From: Nitrospirota bacterium
GTDB taxonomy: Bacteria; Nitrospirota; Thermodesulfovibrionia; Thermodesulfovibrionales; Magnetobacteriaceae
DNA length: 39,449 nucleotides
Assembly (NCBI GenBank): GCA_015233725.1
Contig: JADFXD010000021.1
Span: forward strand, 1-39,449
Direction: 5' to 3'
The translations under genes and the position numbers were made by a program. Positions 24,746-33,054 of this stretch are shown here, in pieces. How positions within the stretch are numbered: the first letter of the stretch is position 1; the number at the start of each line of letters is the position of its first letter. Below the pieces are notes generated by a model. It ran no database searches. It worked only from the letters and a program-made list of their open reading frames with translations, and had not been told where the DNA came from.

Positions 24746-25081
24746 CTATGCCTCTGTGGTGTCTTTGACGGTGGTGTGTTTTATAATCTCTTCCAGGTCG
24801 TTGACCCTCACCGAGAGGGTGTTTACCTTTTCATTAAGCAGGTCAATATCCTCCTTTGTTGGCAGGAGCATCTTCTCCAGGGTCTTGTGTACGATCTCTG
24901 CCAGGCTTAGGGAGATATCCGTGCCGGTTTTATTGAGCTTGTCGGTCCAGTCCCTGACCAGATTCAAACCTTGTGCCTCACTGAGCTGCCCCTTTTGTGT
25001 CAGCTTTTCTATCAGCTCCATTACCATCTCCTGGGCGCCAAGCGCTGCGAACATGGCATTCTTTAACGAGTTCAGTATCAT
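24746..25081 (-). CDS. Phasin-like / PHA-granule-associated-type helical protein
   Basis: This 111-residue all-helical protein begins with an amphipathic stretch (L-K-N-A-M-F-A-A-L-G-A-Q-E-M-V). It continues with I-E-K-L-T-Q-K-G-Q-L-S-E-A-Q-G and ends with a short coiled coil (D-I-D-L-L-N-E-K-V-N-T-L-S-V-R-V-N-D-L). This pattern matches the phasin/PhaF-like family commonly found next to ubiB homologues. A strong AAGGAGG nine bases upstream fixes the start. Whether the organism makes polyhydroxyalkanoate cannot be told here. Upstream, TTGTAT and TATAAA spaced by 18 bp may be its promoter. Confidence 0.8.
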   Translation of the reverse strand: MILNSLKNAMFAALGAQEMVMELIEKLTQKGQLSEAQGLNLVRDWTDKLNKTGTDISLSLAEIVHKTLEKMLLPTKEDIDLLNEKVNTLSVRVNDLEEIIKHTTVKDTTEA

Positions 25082-25170
25082 TCTATGTAGCCTCCTTCTT
25101 TATAGCATCATAATAGTCCAATATACAATTGAACTGTTGTGTATAATCAACCCACCGTCAACAAGATTAA

Positions 25171-25249
25171 GAAGGGGTCAAGGGGTCCATGACCCCTTGC
25201 AGGAGGGGTCTGAGGGGAGGGCGGCCAGGCGCTCCCCTTCTTTTTTTTG
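25171..25249 (+). repeat. Dispersed GC-rich element
   Basis: This has the same structure as 22940-23015, with head GGGGTCAAGGGG-TCCATGA-CCCCTTG, middle GGAGGGGTCTGAGGGGAGGG and tail CGGCCAGGCGCTCCCC followed by CTTCTTTTTTTTG. It lies 12 bp from the alaS stop but in the opposite orientation to alaS. Confidence 0.9.
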
Positions 25250-25261
25250 TATTTGCGGTTG

Positions 25262-27901
25262 CTAACGGCTAATGACGTCATATATTTTTTTAAGGGCATC
25301 GTTGACCTTGTCGTTGTCTCTGGTACCGCCTTGTGCCATATCCCTCTTGCCGCCGCCCCGACCATTGGCCGCGGAGGCAACCGCCTTTAATAACCCGCCG
25401 GCGTCAAATCTGTCCGTCAGGTCCTTTGTCACCATGCAGAGGAAGTTTGTCTGGTCATCGAGGGTGGAGGCCACCAGTATAATGCCGCTGCCCAGCCTCT
25501 CCTTCAGGCGGTCGGCGAAGTCCCGCAGGCCCTTCTGATCGAGGCCGTCTTTTCTGACCACGAGGGTCTTGACCCCATTGACCTCGGTGATTGCATCCAG
25601 GACGGTTGAGGACTCGCTGGTCATTTCCTTGTGTTTGAGGCGTTCCAGTTCCTTTTCAAGCTCCCTGGTGTGCCTGGAGAGGGTCAATATCTTTTCCAGG
25701 GGGGTCTCAGTCTTGAGGGTCTGGGCGATTGCCTGTAGTTGTTGGGTGTTTTTCCTGATGTGGGCCAGCGCCCGTTTGCCGGTCAATGCCTCTATCCTGC
25801 GCACGCCTGAGGCGATGCTGGCCTCCGAGACGATGACAAACGGCCCGATTTCGCCACTGGCCCTGCAGTGGGTGCCGCCACAGAACTCCTTGCTAAAGCC
25901 ATCCATTTCGACAACCCGCACGATGTCACCGTACTTTTCGTCAAACAGGGCCATTGCCCCGTAGGACATGGCGTCCTTGATGTCCATCAGGTGGGTGTTG
26001 ACCTTGAGGTTGTCTATGACCCTCTCGTTGACCATGTCCTCGATGGCGTCCTTGTCGGCGGGGCTGAGTTGGTAGAAGTGTGTGAAGTCAAAGCGCAGGC
26101 GCGTTGGGGATACCAGAGAGCCGGCCTGCTTGACGTGTTCCCCCAGGAGGTTTCTCAGGGCGGCGTGCAGCAGGTGGGTGGCGCTGTGGTTTCTCATCGT
26201 GGCGAGCCTGTCCTGTTCGTTTACGCGGCAGGTGACCCTGTCAGATATACCTATCTGCCCCCTCTTGAGCACTACCTTGTGGATGATTAGATTGTTGTGG
26301 GTCTTTTTGGTATCCGTCACCTCTATGAGGGCATCCTGTGTGGTTATAATGCCGGTGTCTCCGGCCTGTCCGCCGGATTCTCCATAGAATGGGGTCTTGT
26401 CGAGGATGATTTCCCCGTGTTGTCCTTCAAGGAGGGTATCGACGCCTTCGGAGTCCCTAAGCAGCAGGCGTACCTCGGCCTCCGACTCCAGGAACTCGTA
26501 ACCGAGAAAATAGGTCTCACCGCCTATCTTTGCAACACTGTTGTACAGGGAGGTGATGAGTGCGGGCAGGCCGTGAGGTTGTTGCTCGCTCCAGGAGGCC
26601 TTTCCACGGGTCTTTTGTCTCTCCATCTCTTGGACAAATCCTGCCTCATCGACGGTCATGGCGTTTTCGCGGGCTATCTCCACGCTCAACTCCAGGGGGA
26701 AGCCGTAGGTATCGTAGAGGCGAAAGACCTCATCGCCGGGGATAACGTCCCTGTTTGATGCCTGGAGTGATCTGACAAGGCCATCTATTATTTCGGTGCC
26801 CTTTTGGAGGGTTCTGAAGAAGCGTTCTTCCTCGTTCCTGAGGATGTCTTCGGAGCGTTGGCTGTTTATGGTGATTTCGGGGTAGGCCTCGCCCATTGCC
26901 TCGATCACGGCGGGGACGAGGCTGTGGAGAAATGCCCTGTCCATCCCCAAGACCCTGGCATGTCTGCTGGCGCGGCGGATAATCCTTCTGAGGACGTAGC
27001 CGCGGCCCTCGTTTGCGGGCATGAGGCCCTCGCTCAGGAGAAAGGTCAGGCAACGGACGTGGTCAGCCACCACACGGATGGAGGAGTCCTGGTGTCTGTC
27101 CCTGCCGTAGGGGATGCCGGTGGCGCCGCTGATGGCCCCTATGATGGGGGCAAAGATGTCGGTATCGAAGTTGGATGGTTTTTGTTGTATCACGGCGGTG
27201 ATACGCTCGAGGCCCATGCCGGTATCGATGCTTGGTTTGGGCAGAGGGGTCAGGGTGTTGTTTGCGTCCTTTTCGTACTGCATAAAGACGAGGTTCCAGA
27301 GTTCGAGGTAGCGGTCGCAGTCGCAGCCCACCTTACAGTCAGGCTTGCCGCAGCCCATATGGGCGCCCTGGTCGATGATGATCTCCGAGCAGGGGCCACA
27401 GGGGCCGGTATCGCCCATCTGCCAGAAGTTGTCCTTTGCCCCCAGGCGTACCACGCGATCAGGGGATATCGATGTGTGTTGTAACCACAGGGAGGCGGCC
27501 TCGTCGTCGTCTTCGTAGATGGAGGCGTAGAGTTTATCTGTCGGCAGCTTGAACCACTGAGTTAGCAGCTCCCAGGCATAGACGATGGCGTCGCGTTTAA
27601 AGTAGTCCCCGAAGGAGAAGTTGCCGAGCATCTCAAAAAACGTATGATGTCTTGCCGTAAAGCCGACGTTTTCGATATCGCTCTGCTTGCCCCCGGCCCT
27701 CATGCACTTCTGGCAGGAGGTGGCTCTGGGGTAGGGCGGTGTATCCGTGCCCAGGAAATAGCCCTTGAACTGCACCATCCCGGCATTAGTAAACAGTAAT
27801 GTTGGGTCGTTCCTTGGGAGCAACGCGGCGCTCTTTACAAGGGCGTGTGACTTGAGCTGGAAGTATTGCAGAAAACTGTCTTTTATTTCTTTAGATTTCA
27901 T
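25262..27901 (-). CDS. alaS: Alanine-tRNA ligase
   Basis: This full-length cytosolic enzyme of 879 residues charges tRNA-Ala. It starts with the class II motif 1 region (F-L-Q-Y-F, T-L-L-F-T-N-A-G-M-V-Q-F-K). The aminoacylation domain includes G-D-T-G-P-C-G-P-C-S-E-I and W-N-L-V-F-M-Q-Y. The editing domain carries the zinc-site pattern H-S-A-T-H and C-G-G-T-H-C. The C-Ala region ends the protein, with the glycine-rich N-G-R-G-G-G-K typical of AlaRS. Its ATG overlaps the upstream stop as ATGA, so translation is coupled to the HicB/lipoprotein chimera. It is the last gene of the recA-recX operon, a grouping (recA-recX-alaS) familiar from several proteobacteria. Confidence 0.98.
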   Translation of the reverse strand: MKSKEIKDSFLQYFQLKSHALVKSAALLPRNDPTLLFTNAGMVQFKGYFLGTDTPPYPRATSCQKCMRAGGKQSDIENVGFTARHHTFFEMLGNFSFGDYFKRDAIVYAWELLTQWFKLPTDKLYASIYEDDDEAASLWLQHTSISPDRVVRLGAKDNFWQMGDTGPCGPCSEIIIDQGAHMGCGKPDCKVGCDCDRYLELWNLVFMQYEKDANNTLTPLPKPSIDTGMGLERITAVIQQKPSNFDTDIFAPIIGAISGATGIPYGRDRHQDSSIRVVADHVRCLTFLLSEGLMPANEGRGYVLRRIIRRASRHARVLGMDRAFLHSLVPAVIEAMGEAYPEITINSQRSEDILRNEEERFFRTLQKGTEIIDGLVRSLQASNRDVIPGDEVFRLYDTYGFPLELSVEIARENAMTVDEAGFVQEMERQKTRGKASWSEQQPHGLPALITSLYNSVAKIGGETYFLGYEFLESEAEVRLLLRDSEGVDTLLEGQHGEIILDKTPFYGESGGQAGDTGIITTQDALIEVTDTKKTHNNLIIHKVVLKRGQIGISDRVTCRVNEQDRLATMRNHSATHLLHAALRNLLGEHVKQAGSLVSPTRLRFDFTHFYQLSPADKDAIEDMVNERVIDNLKVNTHLMDIKDAMSYGAMALFDEKYGDIVRVVEMDGFSKEFCGGTHCRASGEIGPFVIVSEASIASGVRRIEALTGKRALAHIRKNTQQLQAIAQTLKTETPLEKILTLSRHTRELEKELERLKHKEMTSESSTVLDAITEVNGVKTLVVRKDGLDQKGLRDFADRLKERLGSGIILVASTLDDQTNFLCMVTKDLTDRFDAGGLLKAVASAANGRGGGKRDMAQGGTRDNDKVNDALKKIYDVISR

Positions 27902-28506
27902 CTTCTCTTAAGATTTGGGTCATTGCTTGTGATTTCCATTAGCCTATTACCCACAAACACGAGGTTTGTCGTAATAGTCCCACCCCACTTTTTATATATC
28001 CATTGTACTCGTTCCTGTCCATTCGATGCTGGTGATAGCACCCATATGTCGGTTGGTGAGCCGATCGCAAACCTGACCTCCTCGGGGGCCATGAAGAAGG
28101 CTATCTCACCGTTTCTGATATGCTCCCTGGCCTCGTGGCTGAAGTCCCGTATCTCCTCCTCGGTATACCTGACCTCACTCGCACACGACAACAGCATCAT
28201 CTGTAGCACGATCAGCACGACCGTCAAGAAAAGAAAAGAAGGGAGGACGCCTGACCGCCCCCTCCTCAGACCTCCCCTGCAAGGGGCCTGCGACCGTAGG
28301 AAGCGGACTGATAAATTTGACCCCTTGACCCCATCTTCATGGCGAACGATTTCACGATTGGCCTCTATGACCATACTCACTGCCTCCCTGAGATTTTCAC
28401 GTGCCTCATCAAGAGTTACTCCTTGCGTGTTGGCCCCTGGGAGTTCTTCTACGTAGCCAATCCAGTAATCACCATCCCTTTCAAATATAGCCGTAAATCT
28501 TTCCAT
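27898..28506 (-). CDS. HicB-like domain fused through a dispersed element to a SmpA/BamE-like lipoprotein
   Basis: One continuous frame of 202 codons joins three unlike parts. Residues 1-55 (M-E-R-F-T-A-I-F-E-R-D-G-D-Y-W-I-G) are a HicB-type antitoxin-like domain. Residues of about 58-92 are encoded by a dispersed GC-rich element read in frame. From about 86 a hydrophobic segment leads to the lipobox L-L-S-C and a mature part (A-I-G-S-P-T-D, V-Q-W-I-Y-K-K-W, L-V-F-V-G-N-R-L) resembling small SmpA/BamE-like outer-membrane lipoproteins. The lipoprotein part lacks a good own start. TTG 28227 and GTG codons are available without ribosome binding sites. No HicA toxin gene is adjacent. The most likely history is two genes joined when an element landed between them. 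It ends in an ATGA overlap with alaS. Confidence 0.75.
   Translation of the reverse strand: MERFTAIFERDGDYWIGYVEELPGANTQGVTLDEARENLREAVSMVIEANREIVRHEDGVKGSNLSVRFLRSQAPCRGGLRRGRSGVLPSFLFLTVVLIVLQMMLLSCASEVRYTEEEIRDFSHEAREHIRNGEIAFFMAPEEVRFAIGSPTDIWVLSPASNGQERVQWIYKKWGGTITTNLVFVGNRLMEITSNDPNLKRR
28228..28334 (-). repeat. Dispersed GC-rich element inside an open reading frame
   Basis: On the minus strand it begins GGGGTCAAGGGGTCAAATTT and includes GGCCCCTTGCAGGGGAGG and TCTGAGGAGGGGGCGG. It ends TCAGGCGTCCTCCC and CTTCTTTTC. The head carries an extra, partly duplicated segment compared with the copies at 22940 and 25171. It supplies the junction codons of the HicB/lipoprotein chimera. Confidence 0.85.
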
Positions 28507-28521
28507 AACGGTGAAGTCTCC

Positions 28522-28998
28522 CTATTGCGTTTCTTCCTTATATTGTTTTAGCACCTGTAAAATTGTTTCGTTGTCAAAGCCTTTTCTTGAGAGCAGTTCA
28601 TACATCTTTTTTAGTTTAACGTAAATGGGGTATTTTTTTAAATGGGTTGTTTTTTTATTCACGGCTTTAAGTGCTTTTTCCATTTCTCGTTGGGGGGTAA
28701 AGACCAGTTCGTCGATGATTTGTCTGTCGATCCCTCTGGTCTTTAGTTCGTGCTTGCAGGCGAAGATGCCCAGGCATCTTGAGTTTTCGTAGTGGCTCAA
28801 CAGCAGGCGTGCCACTCTGCGGTCGTCTATGAGGCCGAGGTCTGTGAGGCGGAGGAGTTCGGCCTCGATATCCTCCGTGTGATAGCCTCGTGCGGTTAGT
28901 TTTTTATATAGCTCGGCCTTTGTGTAGTCCCTGTGGTTTAGGAGGCTGTAGCAATATTTTCTGATCTCATTGGCTGTATTGTCCTGGGTTGATTTCAT
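28522..28998 (-). CDS. recX: RecA regulator RecX
   Basis: This 158-residue helical protein modulates RecA filaments. Family features are the start with repeated three-helix units ([16 protein letters not shown]), the central [13 protein letters not shown], and the [12 protein letters not shown] motif. Its ATG overlaps the recA stop as ATGA, the classical recA-recX coupling, so the start is firm. It is followed after 15 bp by the HicB/lipoprotein chimera. Confidence 0.95.
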   Translation of the reverse strand: MKSTQDNTANEIRKYCYSLLNHRDYTKAELYKKLTARGYHTEDIEAELLRLTDLGLIDDRRVARLLLSHYENSRCLGIFACKHELKTRGIDRQIIDELVFTPQREMEKALKAVNKKTTHLKKYPIYVKLKKMYELLSRKGFDNETILQVLKQYKEETQ

Positions 28999-30068
28999 TC
29001 ATCGGCGGTAGGGGTGGAGTTAGAGGTTGATATCTTGGGCAGGTTTCCATTTGCGAGGATCTTTTCCTCTATTTCGGCCATGATGGTAGGGTTGTCGGTG
29101 AGGAATTTTCTGGCGTTATCGCGTCCCTGGCCGAGTTTAGAGCCTTGATAGCTGTACCAGGTTCCTGCGCGCTCCACTAAGCCCATTTCGACGCCGAGGT
29201 CAACGATTTCGCCTGTTTTTGAGATTCCCTCGTTGTAGTAGATGTCAAATTCGGCCTGTCTGAATGGGGGAGCGACCTTGTTTTTGACCACCTTGACGCG
29301 GACGTGTCCACCGGTGATCTCCTGGTTTGACTTGAGGTTTTCGGCCTTTCTGATATCGAGTCTCATGGAGGCGTAGAATTTCAGGGCGTTTCCGCCGGTG
29401 GTGGTTTCGGGGTTTCCGTATACGACACCGATCTTTTGCCTTATCTGGTTGATAAAGATAATCGACGTGCAGGACTTTGAGATCGCCGCGGTGAGTTTTC
29501 TGAGAGCCTGGCTCATGAGTCGAGCCTGTAGGCCTGGCAGTTGGTCGCCCATTTCGCCTTCTATTTCGGCCTTTGGCACGAGCGCCGCCACCGAGTCGAT
29601 GACGATGATATCCACGGCGCCGCTTCTGACCAGGGACTCGGCGACCTCAAGGGCCTGTTCGCCGCTATCCGGCTGGGATATCAGCAGGTCTGTGACCTTG
29701 ACGCCTATGCGGGTTGCGTAGGAGACGTCGAGGGCGTGTTCGGCGTCGATAAAGGCCGCTATTCCGCCGGCCTTTTGTGCCTCGGCGATGGTGCTGAGGG
29801 CCAGGGTGGTCTTTCCCGAGGACTCCGGCCCATATATTTCGGTGATCCTCCCACGAGGCAACCCGCCAACGCCGGTTGCCAGATCCAGCGTCAGGGAACC
29901 GGTGGATATCACCTTGATGCCCTCCGCAATGGCCTGTTCGCCCAGCCTCATGATAGAGCCTTTGCCGTAGCTCTTCTCTATCTGCGCTATGGCCATCTCC
30001 AAGGCCTTTTCCTTATCCTTTACCGCACCTACCTCTTTTGTCATAGCCACCTCTTTTTTCTTTTGCAT
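28995..30068 (-). CDS. recA: Recombinase RecA
   Basis: The 357-residue strand-exchange ATPase controls homologous recombination and the SOS response. Walker [10 protein letters not shown] is at 80-88. Other signatures are [33 protein letters not shown] and [11 protein letters not shown]. Two starts are possible. ATG 30068 has TTAGGA upstream. ATG 30044 has AGAGGTGG close upstream and gives a product eight residues shorter. It is preceded at 7 bp by a small gene with which it shares a promoter. I see no clear SOS box upstream. Confidence 0.98.
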   Translation of the reverse strand: MQKKKEVAMTKEVGAVKDKEKALEMAIAQIEKSYGKGSIMRLGEQAIAEGIKVISTGSLTLDLATGVGGLPRGRITEIYGPESSGKTTLALSTIAEAQKAGGIAAFIDAEHALDVSYATRIGVKVTDLLISQPDSGEQALEVAESLVRSGAVDIIVIDSVAALVPKAEIEGEMGDQLPGLQARLMSQALRKLTAAISKSCTSIIFINQIRQKIGVVYGNPETTTGGNALKFYASMRLDIRKAENLKSNQEITGGHVRVKVVKNKVAPPFRQAEFDIYYNEGISKTGEIVDLGVEMGLVERAGTWYSYQGSKLGQGRDNARKFLTDNPTIMAEIEEKILANGNLPKISTSNSTPTADE

Positions 30069-30075
30069 TTATATC

Positions 30076-30270
30076 CTAAGCGCCTGTATCGTCAGGTGTT
30101 GCGTTGGGGTTTTGCCTGCGGAACTTTTTATCATAGTCGCTGCAAATCTCCTCGAGAGACTTCCCTTTCAGAATCGGCTCTCTATCGACCTGGAATGTCT
30201 CTAAGACATTGTTTTCCATATCGTTAAGACTAAAGTAGTACCTCTTAATATTGGACTCTTCGCTTTTCAT
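30076..30270 (-). CDS. Small hypothetical protein heading the recA operon
   Basis: This 64-residue charged, soluble protein (M-K-S-E-E-S-N-I-K-R-Y-Y-F-S-L) ends with a disordered, proline- and asparagine-containing tail. GGAGG five bases before ATG 30270 fixes the start. The longer frame begins at a TTG overlapping that ribosome binding site. Its stop is seven bases before recA and it follows directly on the candidate promoter at 30302-30330, so it is the first gene of the recA operon. I recognise no family. Confidence 0.8.
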   Translation of the reverse strand: MKSEESNIKRYYFSLNDMENNVLETFQVDREPILKGKSLEEICSDYDKKFRRQNPNATPDDTGA

Positions 30271-30301
30271 ATATACCTCCAAATAGCTATGTTGTAGTTA
30301 T

Positions 30302-30330
30302 ATTTTAACTCTTACAAATTATTTTTACAA
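30302..30330 (-). promoter_or_regulatory. Candidate sigma-70 promoter of the recA operon
   Basis: On the minus strand TTGTAA (plus 30325-30330) and TAAAAT (plus 30302-30307) are separated by exactly 17 bp in an AT-rich spacer, about 30 bp before the first start codon. No LexA-like palindrome was recognised in or near it. Confidence 0.55.
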
Positions 30331-30331
30331 G

Positions 30332-32846
30332 CTATTGACTATTTTGATACATACAGTCTTCACACTTTTTATCATTAAGGTCGCGACAACATAGGATCGT
30401 TTTGCATAATCCTTTAATAAAATCACCATGTAACAAAAATTGTAAGGCATTCATATTCTTTTCTGTCTTATCATTGTCTCTATTCTTGAGATAACGTAAT
30501 ATTGTACTATCTGAGCAACTTGCCAGCTCTACAACCCCAATAAGATTTTGCTTAGGGTAAACAGGGAAAAACAGAGGAATTGCTATTATGGCATAAAATT
30601 TTCCATTGGGGATGAGATTGCACGTCTTCTTGAGGATGCTTATATCCTCTATCTCCTTATTATACATTGGGATCACCCATGCAGGGAATTTGCACTTAGC
30701 TGCAACTCCCACAACAGGGTGGCCATGAATAACAGCATCATCTTTTTTATCATCATCATCACCATTGAAATTGTCACAATATGCCTCACAATTTGTGATA
30801 GCATATTGGTATTTGTATGGTTCTTTATGTGATTCTTCGTTCAACACAAGTATGCTCAATTCAAAACTATTTTGATCTCCCAGAGATGAATCTTCTATAT
30901 GTTCTATATATTTCACTATAGCATTTTTCAATTTTAGCAACAAATCATCAATTGATAGTTTATAAGGACATTTAGGATTATTTCTAAGCTTACGGAGTCC
31001 TTCCTGTATCTTTCTTGCCACATCCAATTGATGTAGGTTTATATTACTGTAAGTTTCTTTCTCAGGTAAATCCCATTCTATAATGTATTTATGATCAATC
31101 AGCGTATTATCAACAAACAGTGTGACAGTATTAGCCTCCTCAAAGTAAGATAGCTTATTCCGGCAATATTCTTGCTCATCATTATTGATCCTGTATTCAT
31201 TTTTATCAAGTTTCTCTTTAACAATAACATCAACCTTTGCTGGTTTAAACCTGTCTGGGAATTTTACCTGTAAAAATAGGTTTTTATAACCGTGATCCAT
31301 TATACCTAGTGACATGTTTTCTTTGATAGGTTCTTTCAATCTTTCATCATCATCTGGCACTCCTTGAGATCGAAGGTCCCAAACTCTTTCTTCCTTGCTG
31401 AAAGAAAAAGAGTTAGGTACTTTGCTTTCTATCTCATATTCTATCGGCTTACCTCCTTTTCTTAATGGAAAATCAAAAATTATTTCCCATCTCTGCATGT
31501 ATTTGTGTATACTCTCGTCCTTTTCAACACCTCCAATAGGTTTCCAGGTTACATTACCTTTGATAATCTTATGTGGTCCACCTAAAAGCCCATTTGTCGT
31601 TGATGTTAAGCCTTGTATTTCGGTGATTTTATCTTCTTTATGTGTTATGATTCCTTCACGTATAACCCTTAATATCCTATCTCCACCTGGTTGCTCAATT
31701 GTAAAGTGAAATGATGTCTTTTCTGAAATTGTATTAAAAATATTCATACATTCAATAAAGGTGTTTTGACGTACTTCCTCGTATGTAAATATTTTTACTG
31801 GTGGTTTGCTATAAAAATTACCTGCCCCGCTAGCTTCCTTGATATTCAAGATCACTTCACCACTATCGTAATATTCAATAATGTTGTATGACAACGTCTT
31901 TTCCTCTGGACTTACAGATCCGGCTGAGATCACGCCTATTGTCCTTCTGATCTCAAAAGCAGGATCAACCAGAAAAGATGTCTTTGAGAAACCACTGAAA
32001 TGTTTATGACCATGCAGGATAAGAGTTATATTATTTTTTAACATTTCACTCATAAAAGTGGCGCTATTTGCAAGAATAAGAAAACTAGATTCATATGACT
32101 CTCTCAGACTGCTTTCTGTTTCAGAAACACTAATAGGCATGGGATGATGATGTAATAACGCTATTTTTTTATATTTTAATCGTTCACGGTCGTCAGTAAA
32201 TTTTGTTTGCATATAATTATTAAAACTATTAAAGTCCTCTCTTGCAACAAATCCTTTTGAAAAATCATAATCTTTATGTGTCCTATTAGAGTTAAAGCAA
32301 CCAATCAACAGTTTATGTGCTGATAATTTATCAGTTTCAGTTTTATATCCTGTAAATATTTCCTCAAACAGCTTAATTGCTTCTTCTTCTTTTGTATTTT
32401 TGGTGTTTTTCCTGGCAAATATTTCCTTAATAGCGCTAAATACCTTGATAAATCTGGTAAGTTTGGTATCTATTTGGGTTGCTACTTCGGTAAGCATCTT
32501 TGCAACTATTTGGATAATCGGGTTATCTTCGATAAACATCCCCTGAGTCCTTAAATCATGATTGCCAGGGATTACAAAAACGGGGACTACAGTGCCGTTA
32601 TTCTTAATTTCTGCGGCGTCCGAAAATTCCTTCAATTTATGCAATACGCTGGTTATAGCAATTTTGTATTTTTTCCTTCTCAAAAATATCCCCAGTTATT
32701 ACTATGACATTAGGCCCTTCTTTCAATAAGTCAAGTCTCAATGTTTCATAACAACCATCATTGATATTATCCTTAGTAAAATGCAGATCAGAGATATGTG
32801 CTATCTTTACACAATCCTTAGTCTTTTTTTTCATCCTTCTTCTCAT
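30332..32846 (-). pseudogene. Calcineurin-like metallophosphoesterase with GAF-like C-terminus, one frameshift
   Basis: Two overlapping frames make one gene. The first, from ATG 32846 (GGAGAAAGG upstream), carries I-S-D-L-H-F and V-I-T-G-D-I-F. The second continues with I-P-G-N-H-D-L, L-L-H-H-H-P-M-P and L-H-G-H-K-H-F, completing the metallophosphoesterase set. They join at a run of six T on the plus strand (32669-32674, A6 in the coding strand). Removing one base gives an uninterrupted protein of about 837 residues. After the phosphoesterase domain (about 1-285) comes a beta-rich middle part and a C-terminal part resembling GAF (V-V-G-V-A-A, F-Y-A-I-I-A-I-P-L-F-F, L-I-G-V-V-E-L-A-S) with a final cysteine-rich tail (C-R-D-L-N-D-K-K-C-E-D-C). 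Base composition is visibly more AT-rich than that of the neighbours, which suggests recent acquisition. The frameshift may be real, a sequencing error or slippage. Confidence 0.8.
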
Positions 32847-32938
32847 CCATACCCTTTCTCCTAACTCAAGTACGTTAAAAAAAACAAACACTGAATCAGT
32901 CTACCCCACATCGATAAAAAATATCAAGCATTATTTTA

Positions 32939-33017
32939 TGGGGTCAAGGGCACTGGTGCCCTTGCAGGGGGGTTTTGAAGGGGGGGCGGCCAGGCGCCTC
33001 CCTTCTTTCTTTTCTTT
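32939..33017 (+). repeat. Dispersed GC-rich element
   Basis: Head GGGGTCAAGGGCACTGGTG with CCCTTGCAGGGGGG is followed by TTTTGAAGGGGGGGCGG and tail CCAGGCGCCTCCC with CTTCTTTCTTTTC. The head palindrome is the same GGGCAC/GTGCCC variant as at 8648 and 10221, whereas the tail is the CCAGGCG type. It lies between the AT-rich phosphoesterase and the surface-protein stop, opposite in orientation to both. Confidence 0.9.
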
Positions 33018-33054
33018 CCCTGTTCCTTCCCTTGCCGTTATGGGATTGATGCCG

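Noticed and set aside
30283-30340. SOS/LexA box before the recA operon
   Set aside because: No GAAC-N4-GTTC or CTGT-N8-ACAG type palindrome was found in the promoter region.
32660-32690. Programmed frameshift in the phosphoesterase
   Set aside because: The A6 run allows slippage but there is no supporting stem or stop-codon arrangement that I can see. Error or mutation is equally likely.
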